Positions 1 to 6,274 of a stretch of DNA of 12,408 nt are shown in pieces. The notes below the pieces were generated by a model that was not told the DNA's origin, ran no database searches, and saw only the letters and a list, made by a program, of their open reading frames with translations. The position numbers were made by a program, and so were the translations under genes. Source of the stretch: DATDTB01 sp035291025 (lineage in GTDB: Archaea > Iainarchaeota > Iainarchaeia > JAFGOX01 > DATDTB01); NCBI GenBank assembly GCA_035291025.1, contig DATDTB010000011.1:1-12408 (forward strand). The letters run 5' to 3'. The stretch's first letter is position 1. Every line of letters starts with the position of its first letter.

Positions 1-1102
1 GTATTTCCTGGGTCCTTCCCGCGTCTTCTTTTTGCGTTTTCTGCAAGGAAATCAAGTTGAACGTTGCAAGCCTCGCCAAGTAGTTCCTAAAAGTGCGTTC
101 CGCGACTGGTTCCTTGGCTTTGTCGCCGTACAACGCAAACAAGTCCCCGGAGTAAACCTTGTCCTTTTTCGCCAGCGCTTGAAGAACCACTTCAAGCAAC
201 TCAACGTCCTTGTAACCCAAAACGTCCAGCGCCCTCTTTGCCTTGTGGTCCATCCTTGACTCGAAGGCTTTCCTGACGTGCTTTTCCTCCACTTGCCCCG
301 AGCCGCTTTCCTCCGCAATCCTTGAAGCCTTCCACAAGGCGTCAATTGCAATTCGGGCGTCTCCACCGTTCTTCAAGCCGTACGCCACGCACAACCCCAA
401 CGCGCCTTCCGTGGCGATGTTTTTCCATCCAGCGCCAAAGGCAAGCGACGCCCTTTCCTTTAAGATGCCGCGGAGTTCGTTTGGGCCGTAGGGTTTGAAC
501 TCTATTTGCCTTTCCAGTAACGAGCTTCGCACGCGGGCGTCCAAGCCAATAGTGAGGGTGACGTCGTTTGTTATCGCGATGAAGGGAATTGGCGAGACGT
601 CGTACTCGCACAGCCTCAGCAAGTCGTAAAGCAGCTTGGAGCCTTCCTCGCCCTTGAGCAGCTGGTCCAATTCGTCCAACACAACGAGTATTTTTTTCTC
701 TGACTTTGGCAGCACGCGGATTATTGAGTCGTACGCTTCCTCTGTTGACGCGCCCTTGCGCGGGATTGGGACTCCTAGCTCGAGCGCGATGCGTGAAAGG
801 ACCGCGAAGCGGGAGTTGAACTCGAAGCAGTTAACGTACACGGCCTTTACCCTGCTGGAAGCGTCTTCTAGTTCGCGCGCCACGTGCTTTGCCACCGCGG
901 TTTTTCCAGTGCCAGTGCCGCCGTACAGCAACGAGTTAGTCGCGCGCGACCCCCGCAATAACGGCTTGAGGCATGAAACGAGTTCGGTTACCTGGCTTTC
1001 CCTGGCGGGAAGCTGTTCCGGCAAGTACTCGGGGAACAAGGCGCTTTCGTTAGCGAACAGGGACTTTTCCTCGCTCAAGGCTTTCTTGAAAATGTTTGAC
1101 AT
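1..1102 (-). CDS. cdc6: Orc1/Cdc6 replication initiator (3' end off the window)
   Basis: This is the archaeal replication initiator, an AAA+ ATPase that binds origins and helps load the MCM helicase. The minus frame is open from ATG at 1102 to the window edge, giving 367 codons with no stop. The N-terminus has the family's pattern EYLPEQLPARE at residues 25-35. Walker A is GGTGTGKT at 61-68 (K67), and Walker B is VLDELD with D143/E144. A sensor-1-like IAITND follows, then the lid region and a C-terminal winged-helix region from about residue 290. Family members are near 400 aa, so only a short C-terminal tail should be missing. The gene starts 36 nt after the stop of the basic protein gene upstream and is probably co-transcribed with it. 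Identification by motif is firm. Which Orc1/Cdc6 paralogue it is cannot be told. Confidence 0.95.
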   Translation of the reverse strand, partial: MSNIFKKALSEEKSLFANESALFPEYLPEQLPARESQVTELVSCLKPLLRGSRATNSLLYGGTGTGKTAVAKHVARELEDASSRVKAVYVNCFEFNSRFAVLSRIALELGVPIPRKGASTEEAYDSIIRVLPKSEKKILVVLDELDQLLKGEEGSKLLYDLLRLCEYDVSPIPFIAITNDVTLTIGLDARVRSSLLERQIEFKPYGPNELRGILKERASLAFGAGWKNIATEGALGLCVAYGLKNGGDARIAIDALWKASRIAEESGSGQVEEKHVRKAFESRMDHKAKRALDVLGYKDVELLEVVLQALAKKDKVYSGDLFALYGDKAKEPVAERTFRNYLARLATFNLISLQKTQKEDAGRTQEI

Positions 1103-1138
1103 TTCTTGCACTTCTCTTCCCAGTAAAAGGCCAGGCAA

Positions 1139-1840
1139 CTATTTGGCAAGCAGTTCTTTTACTGCCTGTTTTTTCCTCCGCCTTTTTTCTTTTTGGACCA
1201 ACGCCAGCCTCAGCCGCCACTCGCGTATCGCGTCCCTTGACGCCTTTCCCTTGCCCATTCCGGGCCCGCTTACCATTGAGTGAAAACCGTGCGCGGCGCC
1301 CAAGCCCTTTCTTGCCCGCGCCTCTTCAGCCGCCAAGCGCCCTTCGTCCATTCTCCTAACTTCTCCCTTCACGTAGGCCTTGGAGCGTTCTATTCTCCGG
1401 ATTTCAGGCTTTAAGTCCAAGGCCTGGAACTCTAGTTCTTCTGCTTCAGCGCGCGCTTGCTGCCTTTCCCTTGCAGTCCCCGGCAGGGTCCTCCCCTGCC
1501 GCCTCATTTCGGCCTCGTACTGCCTCCTGGCGTCGGGGCTTCTGGCGTTTGGGCTTATTCCGAGCTCGCTCGGATGAGGGCCCTGGCCCAGCTCTCGGCG
1601 GAGCGCCGCAGCGTCGCTTTCCAGGTTTCCCTTCCTAATCCTCAAGTCAGTCAGCCTCTGCAGTTGCCGTTCAAAGGAAAGGCTCCCGTACTCGAGCCTG
1701 AACGCCTTGACTCCAGTTATGGCGCTCCTGCCGGCAATGGCCTTCCTGACGGCGTAGCCGGCCGCCTGCTTGGCCATTGAAGCGCGTTCCCTTAAACCAT
1801 AGAAGGCGTTCCTTGCCAGCCTCCTTTTCGGCGCAGCCAT
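1139..1840 (-). CDS. Uncharacterised Arg/Lys/Ala-rich helical protein upstream of cdc6
   Basis: A 233-aa protein I do not recognise. It is very rich in Arg, Lys, Ala and Glu, and nearly all of it should be helical. The segment from about residue 55 to 90 and the segment around residues 120-170 have a coiled-coil look. Between them is a Pro/Gly/Ser linker, and a Gly/Met patch (GPGMGKGK) precedes the last helix. The C-terminus carries a basic cluster, KEKRRRKKQ. No Cys and no membrane segment are seen. The open frame continues upstream to 1930, but ATG 1840 is preferred because a TATA-like box lies about 31 nt upstream and the sequence beyond is a promoter. It is first in a likely two-gene unit with cdc6, so a nucleic-acid or replication role is possible by context only. 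A structural RNA- or DNA-binding role is equally open. Confidence 0.7.
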   Translation of the reverse strand: MAAPKRRLARNAFYGLRERASMAKQAAGYAVRKAIAGRSAITGVKAFRLEYGSLSFERQLQRLTDLRIRKGNLESDAAALRRELGQGPHPSELGISPNARSPDARRQYEAEMRRQGRTLPGTARERQQARAEAEELEFQALDLKPEIRRIERSKAYVKGEVRRMDEGRLAAEEARARKGLGAAHGFHSMVSGPGMGKGKASRDAIREWRLRLALVQKEKRRRKKQAVKELLAK

Positions 1841-1865
1841 TGAAAGACAACTGCTGGCTACTTGT

Positions 1866-1876
1866 TTTAATTTTAT
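1866..1876 (-). promoter_or_regulatory. TATA-like box of the basic protein/cdc6 unit
   Basis: An A/T-only stretch reading ATAAAATTAAA on the minus strand is centred about 31 nt before ATG 1840. That is the distance expected for a leaderless or nearly leaderless archaeal transcript, and it is the main argument for that start over codons further upstream. Confidence 0.5.
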
Positions 1877-1978
1877 GCCTTTTCGCCAAGGCCTCGGCCG
1901 GGGAAAGCGTTTAAAAGGGGTTTTGCGCACTTTTGACTTGTTCTATTTCTTTAGAACTGCGTTCCCAATTTTTTGCAA

Positions 1979-2053
1979 AGCGGAGTGGGGGAGCCAGGAG
2001 TTCCCGCCGGGCTCATAACCCGGAGGTCGGACGTTCAAATCGTCCCTCCGCTA
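1979..2053 (+). tRNA. Initiator tRNA-Met (CAT)
   Basis: The cloverleaf folds by eye. The acceptor is AGCGGAG/CTCCGCT with an A1-T72 pair. The anticodon stem is CCGGG/CCCGG around loop CTCATAA, with anticodon CAT at 2014-2016. The T arm is GGACG-TTCAAAT-CGTCC. The A1-U72 pair, the three G:C pairs closing the anticodon stem and the AGCCAGGAG D-loop are the hallmarks of archaeal initiator tRNA. The discriminator is A2053, CCA is not encoded, and a T5 run follows at 2057-2061. An open frame reads through this gene into the cupredoxin gene but is not coding here. Confidence 0.96.
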
Positions 2054-2073
2054 TAATTTTTCAAAATCAAAAG

Positions 2074-2082
2074 CCTTTAATT
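2074..2082 (+). promoter_or_regulatory. TATA-like box and SD before the cupredoxin gene
   Basis: TTTAATTTT lies about 38 nt before the TTG start at 2116. A GGTG Shine-Dalgarno core at 2107-2110 ends 5 nt before that TTG. Together they give a short leader starting near 2104, entirely downstream of the tRNA gene. Confidence 0.4.
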
Positions 2083-2115
2083 TTGGAGCGTGGCTCATTT
2101 AAGAGTGGTGTTCCA

Positions 2116-3708
2116 TTGAAGTCGAGCTTTTTTATTGCTATTTTTCTTTTCAACTTTTTCACTACCCTAGCAGCTTCTCACGAGTTACCTCAAACTATAA
2201 GAATGACCTCCAACGGCTTCGAGCCCTTTGAAATCGTGGTTGACTCGGATTCCGCCGTTGTCTTTGAAAACGCCGACGTCAAGGACCACTGGCCGGCCTC
2301 AAACTTTCACCCCACGCACGACTTGTACCCCGAATTCGACCCCAAAAAACCCATTAGCGCAGGCGAGTCTTGGGAGTTCCAGCCTTCCATGACTGGAACG
2401 TTCCGGTTCCACGACCACCTCTTTCCCGAGTTCAATGGTAATCTTGTCGTGGCGCCCAAGGCCAAGAGCTTCATTGACTCCCTGGTTGAGGAGCTTGGAA
2501 AGTTCTTGGCAGGGCTTTTCCTGCCCTTTCGCCAAGACCCGCAAGCGCGTTCCAGTGTTTTGGCTGGCGGGGCCGGCTTTGACTTGACTGAAGCGGCCGC
2601 GGAAGTCGAGCAAAAGGGCTTGCTTCGCTCCAGGGACGCGGGTGAGGACTCGGGCGAGTACTTGGTTTCGCAAATGGACGCGTGTTTCAGCACCGGCGGC
2701 AAGGACTCGTGCTATGAGGACTTGGCGTTCCTAGTTATGCACCAGTACACCTTGCCCGAGGCCTTGGAACTCCTCGAGGAAACCGAGGACGAAAAGCCCG
2801 TGTTCGCGCGGTGCCACGAACTCACTCACTACCTGACCAGGCTGGCGTACTTGAAGGAAAAAAACGTTGCAGTCGTGTACGACCAGTGCACTTCGGTCTG
2901 CCACGGCGGCTGCTACCACGGAGTCATAGAACAGTACTTGAAGGAAAAACGCATTAACGCGGCTGACGAGGCAAGCTTTCAGGCAGAGATTCCCTTGGTT
3001 TGCGGGAACGAGGCTGAATACGAGGCGCCAGTCGTGTACTTTGAGTGCACTCACGGAGTTGGCCACGGCGCGATGTTCGTTACCGAAGGAGACGTTCCCG
3101 TTTCTCTTAAGTTGTGCGACGCGTTGTCCGGCGAAGCAGCCCTTCACTCTTGTTACAGCGGCGTGTTCATGGAAAACTCCTCGTCTTCCACGAGCCAAGA
3201 CCACCCCTCCAAGTTCCTGAGGGAAGGCGACCCAATGTATCCCTGCAACGCCTTGGAAGAGAAGTACTTGGAGCTTTGCTACAAGTACCAAAGCTCTTAC
3301 TTTGCAAGCCTGGCGAAGCATGACTGGAGGAAAGTCGCGGAGTTGTGCGAAAGCGTTCCCGGGAAGTACGTGAGGGCGTGCTTTTTGACTTACGGCAGCA
3401 ACCAAGTCGGCTTCACCCAAGACTTCAAGGTCATAACAAACAACTGCCTAGTAATCAAGAGCCTTGCCAACCGGCGTTACTGCTTTAACGGAGTTGTTGA
3501 CGCGTTTTCCCTTAGGTACAGGAACGACGTCTCCAAGGCCTTGGAGTTTTGCTCCCAGCTCGGCAGCGCGTACAGGGAAGCCTGCTTCAGGCAGTACGGT
3601 TCCGCGATTACTGCGTGGGAAAAGGACAAAACGCAGGTAGGCAAGTGGTGCGAGCTATTGAAGGAACCGCAGTTCGTGGAATGGTGCGGGGAGGGAGTGC
3701 GGGCTTGA
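2116..3708 (+). CDS. Secreted cupredoxin fused to Cys/His-rich helical repeat domain
   Basis: A 530-aa exported protein. TTG 2116 is chosen as the start because GGTG lies 5 nt upstream and the next 21 residues form a clean signal peptide, with likely cleavage at LAAS-HELPQ. Upstream codons would translate the tRNA gene. Residues 26-113 form a cupredoxin-like domain with DHWPASNFHPTHDLYPEFDP at 57-76 and FRFHDH at 96-101. H58, H65, H68, H99 and H101 are possible metal ligands, and the usual C-x-H-x-M copper loop is absent. Residues 190-524 hold 20 cysteines and three His motifs: CHELTH (233-238, an HExxH match), CHGGCYHG (262-269) and CTHGVGHG (311-318). From 334 onward, cysteine pairs spaced by 10 or 11 residues recur about every 33-43 residues. 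The function is unknown. An extracytoplasmic copper or redox role is inference. The gene stands alone between the initiator tRNA and a T-rich terminator. Confidence 0.85.
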   Translation: MKSSFFIAIFLFNFFTTLAASHELPQTIRMTSNGFEPFEIVVDSDSAVVFENADVKDHWPASNFHPTHDLYPEFDPKKPISAGESWEFQPSMTGTFRFHDHLFPEFNGNLVVAPKAKSFIDSLVEELGKFLAGLFLPFRQDPQARSSVLAGGAGFDLTEAAAEVEQKGLLRSRDAGEDSGEYLVSQMDACFSTGGKDSCYEDLAFLVMHQYTLPEALELLEETEDEKPVFARCHELTHYLTRLAYLKEKNVAVVYDQCTSVCHGGCYHGVIEQYLKEKRINAADEASFQAEIPLVCGNEAEYEAPVVYFECTHGVGHGAMFVTEGDVPVSLKLCDALSGEAALHSCYSGVFMENSSSSTSQDHPSKFLREGDPMYPCNALEEKYLELCYKYQSSYFASLAKHDWRKVAELCESVPGKYVRACFLTYGSNQVGFTQDFKVITNNCLVIKSLANRRYCFNGVVDAFSLRYRNDVSKALEFCSQLGSAYREACFRQYGSAITAWEKDKTQVGKWCELLKEPQFVEWCGEGVRA

Positions 3709-3754
3709 TTCTAGTGAAGGCGTAACTTTTTGTGGAAGACGTGGCGCGAGTGGG

Positions 3755-3767
3755 TTTTTTCTTTTTT
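3755..3767 (+). terminator. T-rich terminator after the cupredoxin gene
   Basis: Two T6 runs separated by one C (3755-3760 and 3762-3767) lie 47 nt after the stop. They also mark the convergent junction with the Nudix gene. Intrinsic termination at T tracts is usual in archaea. Confidence 0.45.
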
Positions 3768-3770
3768 CAC

Positions 3771-4283
3771 TCATTGCCGAGCGAATTCTTCAAAGGCCTC
3801 TTTTAAGCCCGGAACAGTCTTGAAACTGGTAATATCACTGGGATGCACCCACTTGAACGCAGTGTGCTCCCAGTCCAGCCTTACTTCTGGCTTTTCACTC
3901 AACTCAACGAGCACTGGGTGCACGACCCAGACCTTTTTTATTTTCGCGTCGGAAAACTCTGCAGGCTTCCCGAACTGAATCATTGAAACCTGCCCCTTTT
4001 CAATTCCCAGCTCTTCGCGTAATTCCTCTAGGGCTTTTTGCCTCACGCTCTTTTCCTCGTCAAAGTACCCGCCTATCACGTGCCACAAGCCCCTGTAAGT
4101 GCCGACCTTTTCGCTCCTCTTTAGCAGCAGCAATTCGTCCTTGAACTTGACGAATACTGTTATCACTGGAGCGATTGCTGTCTTGCTGAAGTTGACCCTG
4201 CCGTCGGAAAACCTCGGGAGTTTCCCGCTCAACTCCCTCAAGAGCCCTAACGCGCTCTCGTTTGCCGTTTCCTCTAAGTCCAT
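3771..4283 (-). CDS. Nudix hydrolase
   Basis: A 170-aa MutT/Nudix-fold protein, expected to hydrolyse a nucleoside diphosphate-linked substrate that cannot be named from sequence. A β-strand with LLLLKRSEKVGTYRGLW at residues 51-67 leads into GGYF and the Nudix box, which spans G72 to I94. The catalytic glutamates E87, E90 and E91 and the final G93 are present. The usual box Glu at position 78 is Lys, and the usual Arg at position 86 is Glu. ATG 4283 is used because the open frame above it reads through tRNA-Pro (4329-4401). The sequence TTTAAAG at 4321-4327, just after the tRNA, could be its promoter, although co-transcription with the tRNA 45 nt upstream is also possible. The stop faces the cupredoxin gene's terminator. 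Confidence 0.88.
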   Translation of the reverse strand: MDLEETANESALGLLRELSGKLPRFSDGRVNFSKTAIAPVITVFVKFKDELLLLKRSEKVGTYRGLWHVIGGYFDEEKSVRQKALEELREELGIEKGQVSMIQFGKPAEFSDAKIKKVWVVHPVLVELSEKPEVRLDWEHTAFKWVHPSDITSFKTVPGLKEAFEEFARQ

Positions 4284-4328
4284 TTTTGTCCCAGTTCCTT
4301 TTTCCCGTTCCGCGGAAAACTTTAAAGG

Positions 4329-4401
4329 TGGGGCCGCCGAGATTTGAACTCGGGTCGCAGCCACCCCAAGGCTGAATTCTGCCAAGCTATACTACGGCCC
4401 C
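4329..4401 (-). tRNA. tRNA-Pro (GGG)
   Basis: On the minus strand the acceptor is GGGGCCG/CGGCCCC with discriminator A. The anticodon stem is CAGCC/GGCTG around loop TTGGGGT, giving anticodon GGG (proline, CCC codon). The T arm is CCGAG-TTCAAAT-CTCGG. CCA is not encoded. No intron is present. It lies between the MFS gene and the Nudix gene on the same strand. Confidence 0.95.
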
Positions 4402-4439
4402 GCGATTTAATAGTTACCAAAACAAGGTGGAAAGCGGCT

Positions 4440-5012
4440 TTAGGGTTTCGCTTTCTCCCTGAAACCAAGCAAGCCGCGGTACTTGTAGGCCGCGAGCGTG
4501 CTGGCCCCGGAAAACGCAATCATTAACGCAAACAAGGCCTTGAACCCGTACTCGGACACTATCAACGCCCCAATGACTGACGCGCCGCCTATCACGAACG
4601 AGTGAATAGAGGTCTGCAGGCCGTACTCCGAGGCAAACCTTCCCTTGTCCAAGTACTTGGCGAACATGGCGTTGTACGCCGGCGTCCCGAAAGCCTCTCC
4701 CAGCGCGAGAACCAATTGAATCAAGTAAACGTGTCCCAGAGTGGCTGCAACCAAGTACCCTCCCCAGCCCAGCGCCCTCAAGGCGAAGCCCAGCAAGAGG
4801 AACAAGTCCGCGTACTTCAACTTGTCCTCCCACTTGCTTATGAAGTAAGTGAAGACTCCGACGCTAATTATGTAAAAGCCCCACACGCCGCCCACGTGCA
4901 CTATGTCCTTTGTTATCCCTTGAACGAAGATGGCGTACAACGGGGCAAACATGTTCAACGCGAACACGAAAACGGCGTTGATCAAAATCAAGTACTTTAT
5001 TTGCTTGTGCAT
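4440..5012 (-). CDS. Half-size (six-TM) MFS-like membrane protein
   Basis: A 190-aa integral membrane protein resembling one six-helix half of a major facilitator superfamily transporter. Six hydrophobic segments can be seen near residues 5-30, 43-60, 68-90, 94-120, 137-155 and 158-180. The loop KWEDKLKYAD (60-69) sits where the MFS loop 2-3 motif lies, and GEAFGTPAYNAMFAKYLDKG is a typical TM4-loop segment. Full MFS proteins have 12 helices and about 400 residues. Both ends here look natural (ATG start, TAA stop, polar tail), so this appears to be a genuine short family member rather than a fragment, and it may work as a dimer. The substrate is unknown. CTTTAAGAG at 5038-5046 is a TATA candidate about 30 nt before the start. 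Confidence 0.82.
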   Translation of the reverse strand: MHKQIKYLILINAVFVFALNMFAPLYAIFVQGITKDIVHVGGVWGFYIISVGVFTYFISKWEDKLKYADLFLLLGFALRALGWGGYLVAATLGHVYLIQLVLALGEAFGTPAYNAMFAKYLDKGRFASEYGLQTSIHSFVIGGASVIGALIVSEYGFKALFALMIAFSGASTLAAYKYRGLLGFREKAKP

Positions 5013-5058
5013 TTCCTCAACAACTCAAAAACAGGCTCTCTTAAAGGCATAACTCACG

Positions 5059-5439
5059 TCAAACAACTTTAAAATCCAGCCTCTTTCCCTTGCCGTCAAA
5101 GAAGGAAATACTGCCAGCGGAGTACGGTGGGCCTACGATGGCGTGAATGCTCCCAGACTTGCGGAAGTGCTCCAAGTCAGCCCTTGACGGGAAGAGGACG
5201 CCGTTGGGGTGCGAGTGAACGGTTCCAATGACTTCAAGCGAGTAAGGCACGCTGTACGGGTTGTAAGAGCTCATGTTTGGGGAGTGAAAGCTGTCGTGCA
5301 GCACGGACATCCTGCCCACCACGCCCTTTTCCTTCCCGTCTCCTTCTAGCAATGCGATGAACTCGTTGGGGTGGAACTCTTTGCATAAAATGAACAAGTC
5401 GTGCAGCACCTCTTTCTTTACTTTCACCACTTCGCCCAT
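5059..5439 (-). CDS. JAMM/MPN+ zinc metalloprotease
   Basis: A 126-aa stand-alone JAB1/MPN domain. The full JAMM metal-binding signature is visible: E26 in NEFIALLEG, then H75-S-H77 followed by seven residues, S85, two residues and D88. This matches active zinc isopeptidases rather than the inactive MPN- relatives. Archaeal homologues remove ubiquitin-like SAMP modifiers, while related bacterial and archaeal proteins act in sulfur-carrier processing. No ubiquitin-like or E1-like gene is in this window, so the substrate stays open. TTTAAAATA at 5465-5472 lies about 29 nt before ATG 5439, suggesting a leaderless transcript. The MFS gene follows 46 nt downstream with its own TATA candidate. Confidence 0.92.
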   Translation of the reverse strand: MGEVVKVKKEVLHDLFILCKEFHPNEFIALLEGDGKEKGVVGRMSVLHDSFHSPNMSSYNPYSVPYSLEVIGTVHSHPNGVLFPSRADLEHFRKSGSIHAIVGPPYSAGSISFFDGKGKRLDFKVV

Positions 5440-5464
5440 ATCAAGACAAACGCAGTGGTAAGGT

Positions 5465-5472
5465 ATTTTAAA
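5465..5472 (-). promoter_or_regulatory. TATA-like box of the JAMM protease gene
   Basis: The minus strand reads TTTAAAATA/CC, centred about 29 nt before ATG 5439. This spacing predicts transcription start at or next to the start codon. Confidence 0.5.
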
Positions 5473-5568
5473 GAACTACAGCGGCAGCACTGGCAGCCTG
5501 CACGGGGTTGGCTATTTATTTGGCTTTGGCGTTTCTCAAGCACGAAGGGCCAGGACGTGTGGAAAATT

Positions 5569-5622
5569 AATCTATAAATACATGAATTATTTAATAGTGA
5601 AAAGTTTATATATGTATAGATT
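5569..5622. promoter_or_regulatory. AT-rich promoter with inverted repeat before the antitoxin-like gene
   Basis: The arms AATCTATA (5569-5576) and TATAGATT (5615-5622) are perfect inverted repeats 38 nt apart, and the similarity extends inward (AATACAT versus ATATATG). The right arm overlaps a TATA box, TTTATATATG at 5605-5614, about 35 nt before the ATG. GGTGGT at 5635-5640 is the ribosome binding site. The rest of the 207-nt gap to 5439 shows nothing else that I can identify. The placement suits an autoregulatory operator, which is inference. Confidence 0.45.
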
Positions 5623-5646
5623 GCTTTATTGCTTGGTGGTTTTTGA

Positions 5647-5934
5647 ATGCCTCAATTGGTGAAGGGAAAGGAAGGAACAATAAACGCTAAGGGAAACCCC
5701 ACGCTGGATACGATTTTGCGCATCGAGAACACTATAAAGGAACTGGACTACTACCCCACTATAACGCAGTTGTGGAAGGCGCTTCCGCGCGGCGCGACTT
5801 ACCAGAACTACAAAGCGGCACTTTCATACTTGGTTGCGTCCAACAAGGTGCTTTACGCGAAGGGAAAACTGTTCTGGATATTTGTTGACTCCCCTAAAAA
5901 GGAACGGCTCTGGTTGGAGAGCAGGGAACCATGA
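5647..5934 (+). CDS. Small winged-helix protein, probable antitoxin
   Basis: A 95-aa protein with a basic N-terminus and then a compact winged-helix-like region. Residues 19-33 (TLDTILRIENTIKEL) form the first helix, and PTITQLWKALPRG and TYQNYKAALSYLVASNKV form the helix-turn-helix. KVLYAKGKLFWIF resembles the β-wing. Similar short proteins precede RelE-type toxins in many archaea. Here a RelE-like reading frame starts 12 nt after the stop, so an antitoxin and autorepressor role is likely. ATG 5647 has a good SD (GGTGGT, 6 nt upstream) and a TATA box. The gene ends in TGA. The assignment rests on architecture and recalled family resemblance, not on a search. Confidence 0.72.
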   Translation: MPQLVKGKEGTINAKGNPTLDTILRIENTIKELDYYPTITQLWKALPRGATYQNYKAALSYLVASNKVLYAKGKLFWIFVDSPKKERLWLESREP

Positions 5935-5946
5935 CGTGGCACTTAA

Positions 5947-6273
5947 ATGATTCCAGTCAAGATCGCGCCAACCTTCAAGTACTACGAGTACTACAAGGGA
6001 AACGCGAAATTCAAGGAAGTTTATAATTCAATCTTGCGAGGAATTGAAAAGGTACGGCAGGACCCTAAACGCGGAGAGGAAATTGCAAAGAAACTAATCC
6101 CAAAACACTACGTGGAACACTTTTGAGTTGACAACTTTCACAGGCTGGACATTGGTAATGGCTGGCGTCTTTGGTACACGATTCAGGGCAAAGAAACAGA
6201 AAGGCGCGCAGTAGTGATGGACGCCGGCGACCACAAGCACTACAACAAAGTCTTCGGTTACCGCTCCAAATAG
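5947..6273 (+). pseudogene. RelE-like toxin gene interrupted by in-frame TGA
   Basis: Read through one TGA, this is a 108-codon RelE/ParE-superfamily toxin, a type expected to cleave mRNA on the ribosome or poison replication. Codons 1-59 give the N-terminal part, with VKIAPTFKYY and KKLIPKHYVEHF. TGA at 6124-6126 is codon 60. The same frame then continues with VDNFHRLDIGNGWRLWYTIQ and ends in DHKHYNKVFGY before TAG at 6271. Archaeal relatives commonly have Gly just before VDN, so a GGA-to-TGA change would explain the stop. A TAA directly precedes ATG 5947, which fixes the start. TGA ends several intact genes in this window, so it is a normal stop here. The toxin is probably inactive, unless the stop is a sequencing error or is read through. 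Confidence 0.78.
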
Positions 6274-6274
6274 C

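Noticed and set aside
636..1283. Long plus-strand open frame opposite cdc6
   Set aside because: It is a shadow. The minus frame has all Orc1/Cdc6 motifs, whereas the plus translation is Ser/Leu-rich with no recognisable domain.
1933..2115. Upstream extension of the cupredoxin open frame
   Set aside because: It translates straight through the initiator tRNA gene. The TTG at 2116 has an SD and starts a signal peptide.
2731..3420. Long minus-strand open frame opposite the cupredoxin fusion
   Set aside because: It is a shadow. The plus frame has a signal peptide, a domain pattern and regular Cys spacing.
4284..4385. Upstream extension of the Nudix open frame
   Set aside because: It reads through tRNA-Pro. 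ATG 4283 lies just downstream of the tRNA and a TATA candidate.
6124..6126. TGA in the toxin recoded as Gly or selenocysteine
   Set aside because: TGA ends several intact genes here (cupredoxin, wHTH, PIN, UPF0175, lipoprotein), no SECIS-like hairpin was seen after it, and UGA-as-Gly is known only in certain bacteria.
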